Positions 51,187 to 62,775 of a DNA stretch of 64,000 bases are shown here, one piece after another. Every line of letters starts with the position of its first letter. Position 1 is the first letter of the stretch. Both the position numbers and the translations under genes were made by a program. The notes beneath the pieces are model-generated. The model worked only from the letters and a program-made list of their open reading frames with translations, made no database searches and was not told the DNA's origin. Source of the DNA: Chaunax sp. Z400 (Eukaryota > Chordata > Actinopteri > Lophiiformes > Chaunacidae). The stretch covers positions 4,286,001 to 4,350,000 of the forward strand of contig CM075188.1 in NCBI GenBank assembly GCA_037577475.1, written 5' to 3'.

Positions 51187-52196
51187 CAGCTAGCGAGCAA
51201 GCAATACACAGAAAAACAGCAGAAAACTGTGTTGTTGTGACTCTAAGCTAGCATACACACATACAGTATACTACGTTAGTACCCACTGTGTCCTGGACCC
51301 TGGTGCCCTTGTTACAACTTCTGTAGCGAGCCATCACTCCATAGTTTAAGTCTGTTGTGATGTGTCTCTTTGCCTGGAACAGAAAAAAAACTTCTGCTTT
51401 GGAAACGAATCTGCTGATTTGTTCATATACATACTGACAGTTGAGTTTTATATGCCTTCTAAATCAAAGTACAATGTGTGAAAGGGTGCGTATGACGTCA
51501 CGCCACGTCATGAACACGCCAAGTAGCAACTGCAACATAGCAACTGTTGCTAGGTACAGAATGCGTCCTTAGTTTCCATCCCTTCTGTTTTTGTGTCGTT
51601 GAGACTTCAATCTCCCTCACCCTGAGTCAATCGGCAGCCCCGATAGTTCATTTATCGCTGTTACGCTGCGGCTAACGCTAACATCACATAACTTCCGGTT
51701 ATCCATTCAGAGTGGTTTTATTCTGAAAACACACTTCCGGTATGTTCGTTCACGGAGTTTCGCAGCTCAATTAACAGCGACATCAACATTTATCCTTTAC
51801 CTTTAAACAACCGAAACTATTAAAATACATAACAAATAGCAAACACAACAGTAAATGAGATACTTATATTGGCATTCACGCTCAGTCCACTTGCAACAAC
51901 CGTGTATAACTTAATACTTTAACTCAAATACGTGACGAGCTGCTGAACACATCTGAAAGAGTTCAACACTGCACTGTATGTTAACAGACTCAGTGCACAG
52001 ATGGGACGGCGCAACCAATAGGAATACAGAACTGAATGGGTCATTAAACAGCTAATAAAATAGAAAAGCGCTATTTAACAACAAGATTATCTTTGAGGCC
52101 TTTTCTACACTATAACTGTGGCTGAAGTTAAATCATTTTCAGCAATCTGAGGAGAAATTTTGACTATTTACACAGTGCCTTTGCTCAATTTTTTTG
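51187..52196. repeat. 1.0-kb insert, copy I6
   Basis: This 1010-bp block has the I1-type bases at both diagnostic positions. Private changes seen are GACATCAAC (others GACAGCAAC) near 51780 and CAGAACTGAATG (others CAGCACTGAATG) near 52028. With I7 it shares CAATTGCTG in the last monomer before the block. The CRE-type site is at 51493. Confidence 0.92.
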
Positions 52197-55100
52197 AGAT
52201 ACAAATGCTGATGAGAAAAGGCAATCCACACAAATCCAATTGCTGATCGGAGGATGCAATCCACAGAAATCCAGATGCTAATGTGAGCAGGTGATCAGTA
52301 GAAATACAAATGCTGATCTGAGCAGGCGATTAATAGAAATACAAATGCTGATCTGAAAATGTGACTCACAGAAATCCAGATGCTAATGTGAGCAGGTGAT
52401 CCATAGAAATCCAAATGCTGATGCGAGCAAACGATCAATAGAAATCCAAATACTGATGTGAGCAGATGATCCGTAGAAATACAAATGCTGATGTGAACAT
52501 GTGATCAATAGAAGTCATGATGCAAATGTGAGCAGGTGTTCCATAGAAATCCAGATACTGATGCGAGCAAACGATCAATAGAAATCTAGATAATGATATG
52601 AGCAGATGATCCGTAGAAATACAAATGCTGATACGAGCAAGCGATCAATAGAAATACAAATGCTGATCCGGACATGTGATCGATAAAAATACAAATGCTG
52701 ACGTGAGCGAACGATCAATAGAAATCAAAATGCTGATGTGAGTGAATGATCAATAGAAATCCAGCTGCTGATGTGAGCGAACGATCAATAGAAAGACAGA
52801 TGCTAATGTGAGCAAGTGACCCACAGAAATCCAGCTGCTGATGTGAGCGAACGATCAATAGAAAGACAAATGCTGATGTGTGCAGGCGATCCATAGAACT
52901 TGAAATGCTGATCTGAGCAGGTGATCAATAGATATCCATATGCTAATGTGAGAAGGCGATCGATAGAAATAAGAAACGCTGATCTGAGAAGGTGATCCAT
53001 AGAAATACAAATTCTGATGTGAACAGGTGATCCATAGAAATCCAGATGCTGATGTGAGCAGGTGATCCATATAACTTGAAATGCTGATCTGAGCAGGTGA
53101 TCAATAGATATCCATATGCTAATGTGAGAAGGCGATCGATGGAAATAAGAAACGCTGATCGGATCAGGCGATCAATAGAAATACAAATGCTGATAGTGAG
53201 CAGATGATCCGTAGAAATCCAGATGCTGATGTGAGCTAACAATTAATGGAAAACCAGATGCTGATGTGAGCAGGTGATCAATAGAAATACAAATGCTGAT
53301 GTGAGCGAACAATCGATAGAAATACAAATGCTGATGTGAGCAAAAGATCTATAGAAATACAAATGCCGAGTGAGCGAACAATCGATAGAAATACAAATGC
53401 TGATGTGAGCGAACGATCAATAGATATCCAGATGCTGATGTGAGCAGGCGATCCATATAAAAAAAAAAACGCTGTTGTGATTAGGCAATCGATTGAAATA
53501 AAAAACGCTGATCTGAGCAGGCGATCTATAAAATTCCAGATGCTGATCCGAGCAGGTGATTCACAGAAATCCAAATGCTAATGTCAGCAGGAGATCCATA
53601 GAAATCCAAATGAAGATGTGAGAGAACGATCAATAGATATACAGATACTTATGTGAGCAGGTGATCAATAGAAAGCTTAATGCTAATGTGAGCAGGTGAT
53701 CCATAGAAATCCAGATGCTGATGCCAGCAAACGATCAATAGAAATCTAGATGCTGAGGTGAGCAGAAGATCCATTGAAATACAAATGCTGATGTGAACAT
53801 GTGATCCATAGAAATCCAGATGCTGATGTGAGCAAACGATCAATAGAAATCTAGATGCTGAGGTGAGCAGAAGATCCATAGGAATACAAATGCTGATGTG
53901 AACATGTAATCCATAGAAATCCAGATGCTGATGTGAGCAAACGATCAATAGAAATCTAGATGCTGATGTGAGCAGATGATCCGTAGAAATACAAATGCTG
54001 ATACGAGCCAACAATCAATAGAAATACAAATGCTGATACGAGCAGGCGATCAATAGAAATACAAATGCTGATCTGAACATGTGATCATAGAAATACAAAT
54101 GCTGATGTGAGCGAACGATCAATAGAAATCAAAATGCTGTTGTGAGCAAATGATCAATAGAAATCCAGATGCTAATGTGAGCAGGTAATCCACAGAAATC
54201 CAGCTGCTGATGTGAGCGAACGATCAATAGAAAGACAAATGCTGATGTGAGCAGGCGATCCATAGAAATCCAGATACTGATGTAAGGGAATGATCAATAG
54301 AAATACAAAAGCTGATGTGAGCAGGTGATCCATAGAACTCGAAATGCTGATCTGAGCAGGTGATCAATAGATATCCAGATGCTAATGTGAGAAGGCGATC
54401 GATAGAAATAAGGAACGCTGATCTGAGAAGGTGATCCATAGAAATCCAGATGCTGATCGGAGCAGGCGATCCATAGATATAAAAATGCTGATGTGAGCTA
54501 ACGATTAATAGAAAACCAGATGCTGATGTGAGCAGGTGATCAATAGAAATACAAATGCTGATGTGAGCGAACGATCGATAGAAATACAAATGCTGAGTGA
54601 GCGAACGATCAATAGAAATACAAATGCTGGTGTGAGCAAACGATCAATAGATATGTAGATGATGATGTGAGCAGGCGATCCATAGAAAAAAAAAACGCTG
54701 TTGTGATTAGTCAATCGATTGAAATAAAAAACGCTGATTTGAGCAGGCGATCTATAGAATTCCAGATGCTGATCCAAGCAGGTGATTCACAGAAATCCAA
54801 ATACTAATGTGAGCAGGTGATCCATAGAAATCCAAATGAAGATGTGAGCGAACGATCAATAGATATCCAGATGCTTATGTGAGCAGGTGATCAATAGAAA
54901 TCCTAATGCTAATGTGAGTAGGTGATCCATAGAAATCCAGATGCTGATGCGAGCGAACGATCAATAGAAATCTAGATGCTGAGGTGAGCAGAAGATCCAT
55001 AGAAATACAAATGCTGATGTGAGCAGGTGATCCATAGAACTTGAAATGCTGATCCGAGCCGGTGATCAATAGATAACCAGATGCTAATGTGAGAAGGCGA

Positions 55101-56997
55101 TCGACAGAAATAAGAAACGCTGATCTGAGAAGGTGATCCATAAAAATACAAATGCTGAGTTGAGCAGAAGATCCATAGAAATACAAATGCTGATCTGAGC
55201 AGGCGATCAATAGAAATACAAATGCTGATCTGAAAATGTGATCCACAGAAATACAAATGCTGATGTGAGCGAACGATCAATAGATATCCAGATGCTTATG
55301 CGAGCAGGTGATCAATAGAAATCCTAATGCTAATGTGAGCAGGTGATCCATAGAAATCCAGATGCTGATGCGAGCAAACGATCAATAGAAATCTAGATGC
55401 TGAGGTGAGCAGAGGATCCATTGAAATACAAATGCTGATGTGAGCAGGTGATCAATAGAAATCCAGATGCTAATGTGAGCAGGTGATCCATAGAAATCCA
55501 GATGCTGATGCGAGCAAACGATTAATAGAAATCTAGATAATGATGTGAGCAGATGATCCGTAGAAATACAAACGCTGATACGAGAAGGCGATCAATAGAA
55601 ATGCAAATGCTGATCTGGCATGTGATCCATAAAAATACAAATGCTGATATGAGCGATCGATCAATAGAAATCAAAATGCTGATGTGAGTGAATGATCAAT
55701 AGAAATCCTAATGCTAATGTGAGCAGGTGATCCATAGAAATCCAGATGCTGATGCGAGCAAACGATCAATAGAAATCTAGATGCTGAGGTGAGCAGAAGA
55801 TCCATTGAAATACAAATGCTGATGTGAACATGTGATCCATAGAAATCCAGATGCTGATGTGAGCAAACGATCAATAGAAATCTAGATGCTGAGGTGAGCA
55901 GAAGATCCATAGGAATACAAATGCTGATGTGAACATGTGATCCATAGAAATCCAGATGCTGATGTGAGCAAACGATCAATAGAAATCTAGATGCTGATGT
56001 GAGCAGATGATCCGTAGAAATACAAATGCTGATAAGAGCCAACAATCAATAGAAATACAAATGCTGATACGAGCAGGCGATCAATAGAAATACAAATGCT
56101 GATCTGAACATGTGATCATAGAAATACAAATGCTGATGTGAGCGAACGATCAATAGAAATCAAAATGCTGTTGTGAGCAAATGATCCATAGAAATACAAA
56201 TGCTGATCTGAGCAGGCGATGAATAGAAATACAAATGCTGATCTGAAAATGTGATTCACAGAAATCCAGATGCTAATCTGGACATGTGATCCATAAAAAC
56301 ACAAATGCTGATGTGAGCGAACGATCAATAGAAATAGAAATGCTGATGTGAACGAACGATCAATAGATATCCAGATGCTGATGTGAGCAGGCGATCCATA
56401 TAAAAAAAAACGCTGTTGTGATTAGGCAATCGATTGAAATAAAAAACGCTGATCCGAGCAGGCGATCTTTAGAATTCCAGATGCTGATCCGAGCAGGTGA
56501 TTCACAGAAATCCAAATGAAGATGTGAGCGAACGATCAATAGATATCCAGATGCTTATGTGAGCAGGTGATCAATAGAAATCCATATGCTAATGTGAGCA
56601 GGTGATCCATAGAAATCCAGATGCTGATGCGAGTGAACGATCAATAGAAACCTAGATGCTGAGGTGAGGAGAGGATCCATAGAAATACAAATGCTGATGT
56701 GAGCAGGTGATCCATAGAACTTGAAATGCTGATCTGAGCCGGTGATCAATAGATATCCAGATGCTAATGTGAGAAGGCGATCGATAGAAATAAGAAACGC
56801 TGATCTGAGAAGGTAAGCCATAAAAATACAAATGCTGATGTGAGCGAACGATCAATAGAAATCAAGATGCTGATGTGAGCGAACAATCAATAGAAATCCA
56901 GATAATGATGTGAGCGAACAATCCATAGAAATACAATTGCTGTTGCGAGAGATCCATAAAAGTAGAGACTGAGCGATCCATTGAAATACATTTGCTG
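52197..56997 (+). repeat. Type II spacer I6-I7 with C module and truncated B module
   Basis: After the shared post-insert lead, the C module runs from about 52800 to 55000 with the 105-bp unit present three times near 53760-53980. Further C/A-mixed satellite follows from about 55000 to 56170. It includes a second three-fold 105-bp run near 55770-56000. A truncated B module (about 56180-56997) leads into I7. A-tract modules are near 54686 and 56401. Confidence 0.78.
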
Positions 56998-57999
56998 CAG
57001 CTAGCGAGCAAGCAATACACAGAAAAACAGCAGAAAACTGTGTTGTTGTGACTCTAAGCTAGCATACACACATACAGTATACTACGTTAGTACCCACTGT
57101 GTCCTGGACCCTGGTTACAACTTCTGTAGCGAGCCATCACTCCATAGTTTAAGTCTGTTGTGATGTGTCTCTTTGCCTGGAACAGAAAAAAAACTTCTGC
57201 TTTGGAAACGAATCTGCTGATTTGTTCATATACATACTGACAGTTGAGTTTTATATGCCTTCTAAATCAAAGTACAATGTGTGAAAGGGTGCGTATGACG
57301 TCACGCCACGTCATGAACACGCCAAGTAGCAACTGCAACATAGCAACTGTTGCTAGGTACAGAATGCGTCCTTAGTTTCCATCCCTTCTGTTTTTGTGTC
57401 GTTGAGACTTCAATCTCCCTCACCCTGAGTCAATCGGCAGCCCCGATAGTTCATTTATCGCTGTTACGCTGCGGCTAACGCTAACATCACATAACTTCCG
57501 GTTATCCATTCAGAGTGGTTTTATTCTGAAAACACACTTCCGGTATGTTCGTTCACGGAGTTTCGCAGCTCAATTAACAGCGACAGCAACATTTATCCTT
57601 TACCTTTAAACAACCGAAACTATTAAAATACATAACAAATAGCAAACACAACAGTAAATGAGATACTTATATTGGCATTCACGCTCAGTCCACTTGCAAC
57701 AACCGTGTATAACTTAATACTTTAACTCAAATACGTGACGAGCTGCTGAACACATCTGAAAGAGTTCAACACTGCACTGTATGTTAACAGACTCAGTGCA
57801 CAGATGGGACGGCGCAACCAATAGGAATACAGCACTGAATGGGTCATTAAACAGCTAATAAAATAGAAAAGCGCTATTTAACAACAAGATTATCTTTGAG
57901 GCCTTTTCTACACTATAACTGTGGCTGAAGTTAAATCATTTTCAGCAATCTGAGGAGAAATTTTGACTATTTACACAGTGCCTTTGCTCAATTTTTTTG
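56998..57999. repeat. 1.0-kb insert, copy I7 (8-bp deletion)
   Basis: This block is 1002 bp. It lacks 8 bp near 57113, where CCCTGGTGCCCTTGTTAC becomes CCCTGGTTAC. The deletion lies between two GGT/TGTT-like short repeats, consistent with slippage. All promoter-type motifs lie outside the deletion; the CRE-type site is at 57296. Confidence 0.92.
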
Positions 58000-60281
58000 A
58001 GATACAAATGCTGATGAGAAAAGGCAATCCACACAAATCCAATTGCTGATCGGAGGATGCAATCCACAGAAATCCAGATGCTAATGTGAGCAGGTGATCC
58101 GTAGAAATACAAATGCTGATCTGAGCAGGCGATTAATAGAAATACAAATGCTGATCTGAAAATGTGACTCACAGAAATCCAGATGCTAATGTGAGCAGGT
58201 GATCCATAGAAATCCAAATGCTGATGCGAGCAAACGATCAATAGAAATCCAAATACTGATGTGAGCGGATGATCCGTAGAAATACAAATGCTGATGTGAA
58301 CATGTGATCAATAGAAATCATGATGCAAATGTGAGCAGGTGTTCCATAGAAATCCAGATACTGATGCGAGCAAACGATCAATAGAAATCTAGATAATGAT
58401 GTGAGCAGATGATCCGTAGAAATACAAATGCTGATACGAGCAAGCGATCAATAGAAATACAAATGCTGATCCGGACATGTGATCGATAAAAATACAAATG
58501 CTGACGTGAGCGAACGATCAATAGACATCAAAATGCTGATGTGAGTGAATGATCAATAGAAATCCAGCTGCTGATGTGAGCGAACGATCAATAGAAAGAC
58601 AGATGCTAATGTGAGCAAGTGGCCCACAGAAATCCAGCTGCTGATGTGAGCGAACGATCAATAGAAAGACAAATGCTGATGTGTGCAGGCGATCCATAGA
58701 ACTTGAAATGCTGATCTGAGCAGGTGATCAATAGATATCCATATGCTAATGTGAGAAGGCGATCGATAGAAATAAGAAACGCTGATCTGAGAAGGTGATC
58801 CATAGAAATACAAATTCTGATGTGAACAGGTGATCCATAGAAATCCAGATGCTGATGTGAGCAGGTGATCCATATAACTTGAAATGCTGATCTGAGCAGG
58901 TGATCAATAGATATCCATATGCTAATGTGAGAAGGCGATCGATGGAAATAAGAAACGCTGATCGGATCAGGCGATCAATAGAAATACAAATGCTGATAGT
59001 GAGCAGATGATCCGTAGAAATCCAGATGCTGATGTGAGCTAACAATTAATGGAAAACCAGATGCTGATGTGAGCAGGTGATCAATAGAAATACAAATGCT
59101 GATGTGAGCGAACAATCGATAGAAATACAAATGCTGATGTGAGTAAAAGATCTATAGAAATACAAATGCCGAGTGAGCGAACGATCGATAGAAATACAAA
59201 TGCTGATGTGAGCGAACGATCAATAGATATCCAGATGCTGATGTGAGCAGGCGATCCATATAAAAAAAAAAAAACGCTGTTGTGATTAGGCAATCGATTG
59301 AAATAAAAAAACGCTGATCTGAGCAGGCGATCTATAAAATTCCAGATGCTGATCCGAGCAGGTGATTCACAGAAATCCAAATGCTAATGTCAGCAGGAGA
59401 TCAATAGAAATCCAAATGAAGATGTGAGAGAACGATCAATAGATATACAGATGCTTATGTGAGCAGGTGATCAATAGAAAGCTTAATGCTAATTTGAGCA
59501 GGTGATCCATAGAAATCCAGATGCTGATGCCAGCAAACGATCAATAGAAATCTAGATGCTGAGGTGAGCAGAAGATCCATTGAAATACAAATGCTGATGT
59601 GAACATGTGATCCATAGAAATCCAGATGCTGATGTGAGCAAACGATCAATAGAAATCTAGATGCTGAGGTGAGCAGAAGATCCATAGGAATACAAATGCT
59701 GATGTGAACATGTGATCCATAGAAATCCAGATGCTGATGTGAGCAAACGATCAATAGAAATCTAGATGCTGATGTGAGCAGATGATCCGTAGAAATACAA
59801 ATGCTGATACGAGCCAACAATCAATAGAAATACAAATGCTGATACGAGCAGGCGATCAATAGAAATACAAATGCTGATCTGAACATGTGATCATAGAAAT
59901 ACAAATGCTGATGTGAGCGAACGATCAATAGAAATCAAAATGCTGTTGTGAGCAAATGATCAATAGAAATCCAGATGCTAATGTGAGCAGGTGATCCATA
60001 GAATTTGAAATGCTGATCTGAGCCGGTGATCAATAGATATCCAGATGCTAATGTGAGAAGGCGATCGATAGAAATAAGAAACGCTGATCTGAGAAGGTAA
60101 GCCATAAAAATACAAATGCTGATGTGAGCGAACGATCAATAGAAATCAAGATGCTGATGTGAGCGAACAATCAATAGAAATCCAGATAATGATGTGAGCG
60201 AACAATCCATAGAAATACAAATGCTGTTGCGAGAGATCCATAAAAGTAGAGACTGAGCGATCCATTGAAATACATTTGCTG
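58000..60281 (+). repeat. Type II spacer I7-I8 (shortest)
   Basis: This is post-insert lead plus a truncated C module (about 58600-59990), joined to only the last ~290 bp of a B-type lead-in before I8. The 105-bp unit is present three times near 59560-59780. It shares ATAGAAATCATGATG near 58315 with the flank of I8, where the other flanks have ATAGAAGTCATGATG. The I7 and I8 flanks are therefore the closest relatives. The A-tract near 59263 is one of the longest (about 13). Confidence 0.8.
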
Positions 60282-61291
60282 CAGCTAGCGAGCAAGCAAT
60301 ACACAGAAAAACAGCAGAAAACTGTGTTGTTGTGACTCTAAGCTAGCATACACACATACAGTATACTACGTTAGTACCCACTGTGTCCTGGACCTTGGTG
60401 CCCTTGTTACAACTTCTGTAGCGAGCCATCACTCCATAGTTTAAGTCTGTTGTGATGTGTCTCTTTGCCTGGAACAGAAAAAAAACTTCTGCTTTGGAAA
60501 CGAATCTGCTGATTTGTTCATATACATACTGACAGTTGAGTTTTATATGCCTTCTAAATCAAAGTACAATGTGTGAAAGGGTGCGTATGACGTCACGCCA
60601 CGTCATGAACACGCCAAGTAGCAACTGCAACATAGCAACTGTTGCTAGGTACAGAATGCGTCCTTAGTTTCCATCCCTTCTGTTTTTGTGTCGTTGAGAC
60701 TTCAATCTCCCTCACCCTGAGTCAATCGGCAGCCCCGATAGTTCATTTATCGCTGTTACGCTGCGGCTAACGCTAACATCACATAACTTCCGGTTATCCA
60801 TTCAGAGTGGTTTTATTCTGAAAACACACTTCCGGTATGTTCGTTCACGGAGTTTCGCAGTTCAATTAACAGCGACAGCAACATTTATCCTTTACCTTTA
60901 AACAACCGAAACTATTAAAATACATAACAAATAGCAAACACAACAGTAAATGAGATACTTATATTGGCATTCACGCTCAGTCCACTTGCAGCAACCGTGT
61001 ATAACTTAATACTTTAACTCAAATACGTGACGAGCTGCTGAACACATCTGAAAGAGTTCAACACTGCACTGTATGTTAACAGACTCAGTGCACAGATGGG
61101 ACGGCGCAACCAATAGGAATACAGCACTGAATGGGTCATTAAACAGCTAATAAAATAGAAAAGCGCTATTTAACAACAAGATTATCTTTGAGGCCTTTTC
61201 TACACTATAACTGTGGCTGAAGTTAAATCATTTTCAGCAATCTGAGGAGAAATTTTGACTATTTACACAGTGCCTTTGCTCAATTTTTTTG
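60282..61291. repeat. 1.0-kb insert, copy I8
   Basis: This 1010-bp block has the I1-type bases at the diagnostic positions. Private changes seen are GGACCTTGG near 60390, GCAGTTCAATTAAC near 60858 and CTTGCAGCAACC near 60988. The CRE-type site is at 60588, and the ETS pair and AATAAA are intact. Confidence 0.92.
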
Positions 61292-62775
61292 AGATACAAA
61301 TGCTGATGAGAAAAGGCAATCCACACAAATCCAATTGCTGATCGGAGGATGCAATCCACAGAAATCCAGATGCTAATGTGAGCAGGTGATCCATAGAAAT
61401 ACAAATGCTGATCTGAGCAGGCGATTAATAGAAATACAAATGCTGATCTGAAAATGTGACTCACAGAAATCCAGATGCTAATGTGAGCAGGTCATCCATA
61501 GAAATCCAAATGCTGATGCGAGCAAACGATCAATAGAAATCCAAATACTGATGTGAGCAGATGATCCGTAGAAATACAAATGCTGATGTGAACATGTGAT
61601 CAATAGAAATCATGATGCAAATGTGAGCAGGTGTTCCATAGAAATCCAGATACTGATGCGAGCAAACGATCAATAGAAATCTAGATAATGATGTGAGCAG
61701 ATGAGCCGTAGAAATACAAATGCTGATACGAGCAGGCGATCAATAGAAATACAAATGCTGATCCGGACATGTGATCGATAAAAATACAAATGCTGACGTG
61801 AGCGAACGATCAATAGAAATCAAAATGCTGATGTGAGTGAATGATCAATAGAAATCCAGCTGCTGATGTGAGCGAACGATCAATAGAAAGACAGATGCTA
61901 ATGTGAGCAAGTGACCCACAGAAATCCAGCTGCTGATGTGAGCGAACGATCAATAGAAAGACAAATGCTGATGTGTGCAGGCGATCCATAGAACTTGAAA
62001 TGCTGATCTGAGCAGGTGATCAACAGATATCCATATGCTAATGTGAGAAGGCGATCGATAGAAATAAGAAACGCTAATCTGAGAAGGTGATCCATAGAAA
62101 TACAAATTCTGATGTGAACAGGTGATCCATAGAAATCCAGATGCTGATGTGAGCAGGTGATCCATATAACTTCAAATGCTGATCTGAGCAGGTGATCAAT
62201 AGATATCCATATGCTAATGTGAGAAGGCGATCGATAGAAATAAGAAACGCTGATCGGAGCAGGCGATCAATAGAAATACAAATGCTGATAGTGAGCAGAT
62301 GATCCGTAGAAATCCAGATGCTGATGTGAGCTAACGATTAATGGAAAACCTGATGCTGATGTGAGCAGGTGATCAATAGAAATACAAATGCTGATGTGAG
62401 CGAACAATCGATAGAAATACAAATGCTGATGTGAGCAAAAGATCAATAGAAATACAAATGCCGAGTGAGCGAACGATCGATAGAAATACAAATGCTGATG
62501 TGTGCGAACGATCAATAGATATCCAGATGCTGATGTGAGCAGGCGATCCATATAAAAAAACAAACGCTGTTGTGATTAGGCAATCGATTGAAATAAAAAA
62601 CGCTGATCTGAGCAGGCGATCTATAAAATTTCAGATGCTGATCCGAGCAGGTGATTCACAGAAATCCAAATGCTAATGTCAGCAGGAGATCCATAGAAAT
62701 CCAAATGAAGATGTGAGAGAACGATCAATAGATATACAGATGCTTATGTGAGCAGGTGATCAATAGAAAGCTTAA
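61292..62775 (+). repeat. Post-insert lead and C module after I8
   Basis: It is the same order as after I4-I7, with small private differences. Examples are GATCAACAGATATCC near 62020, GCTAATCTGAG near 62074, CGATCGGAGCAGG near 62252 where other C copies read CGATCGGATCAGG, and an A-tract interrupted by C near 62554. The interrupted A-tract resembles the isolated C piece at 19023. Confidence 0.75.
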
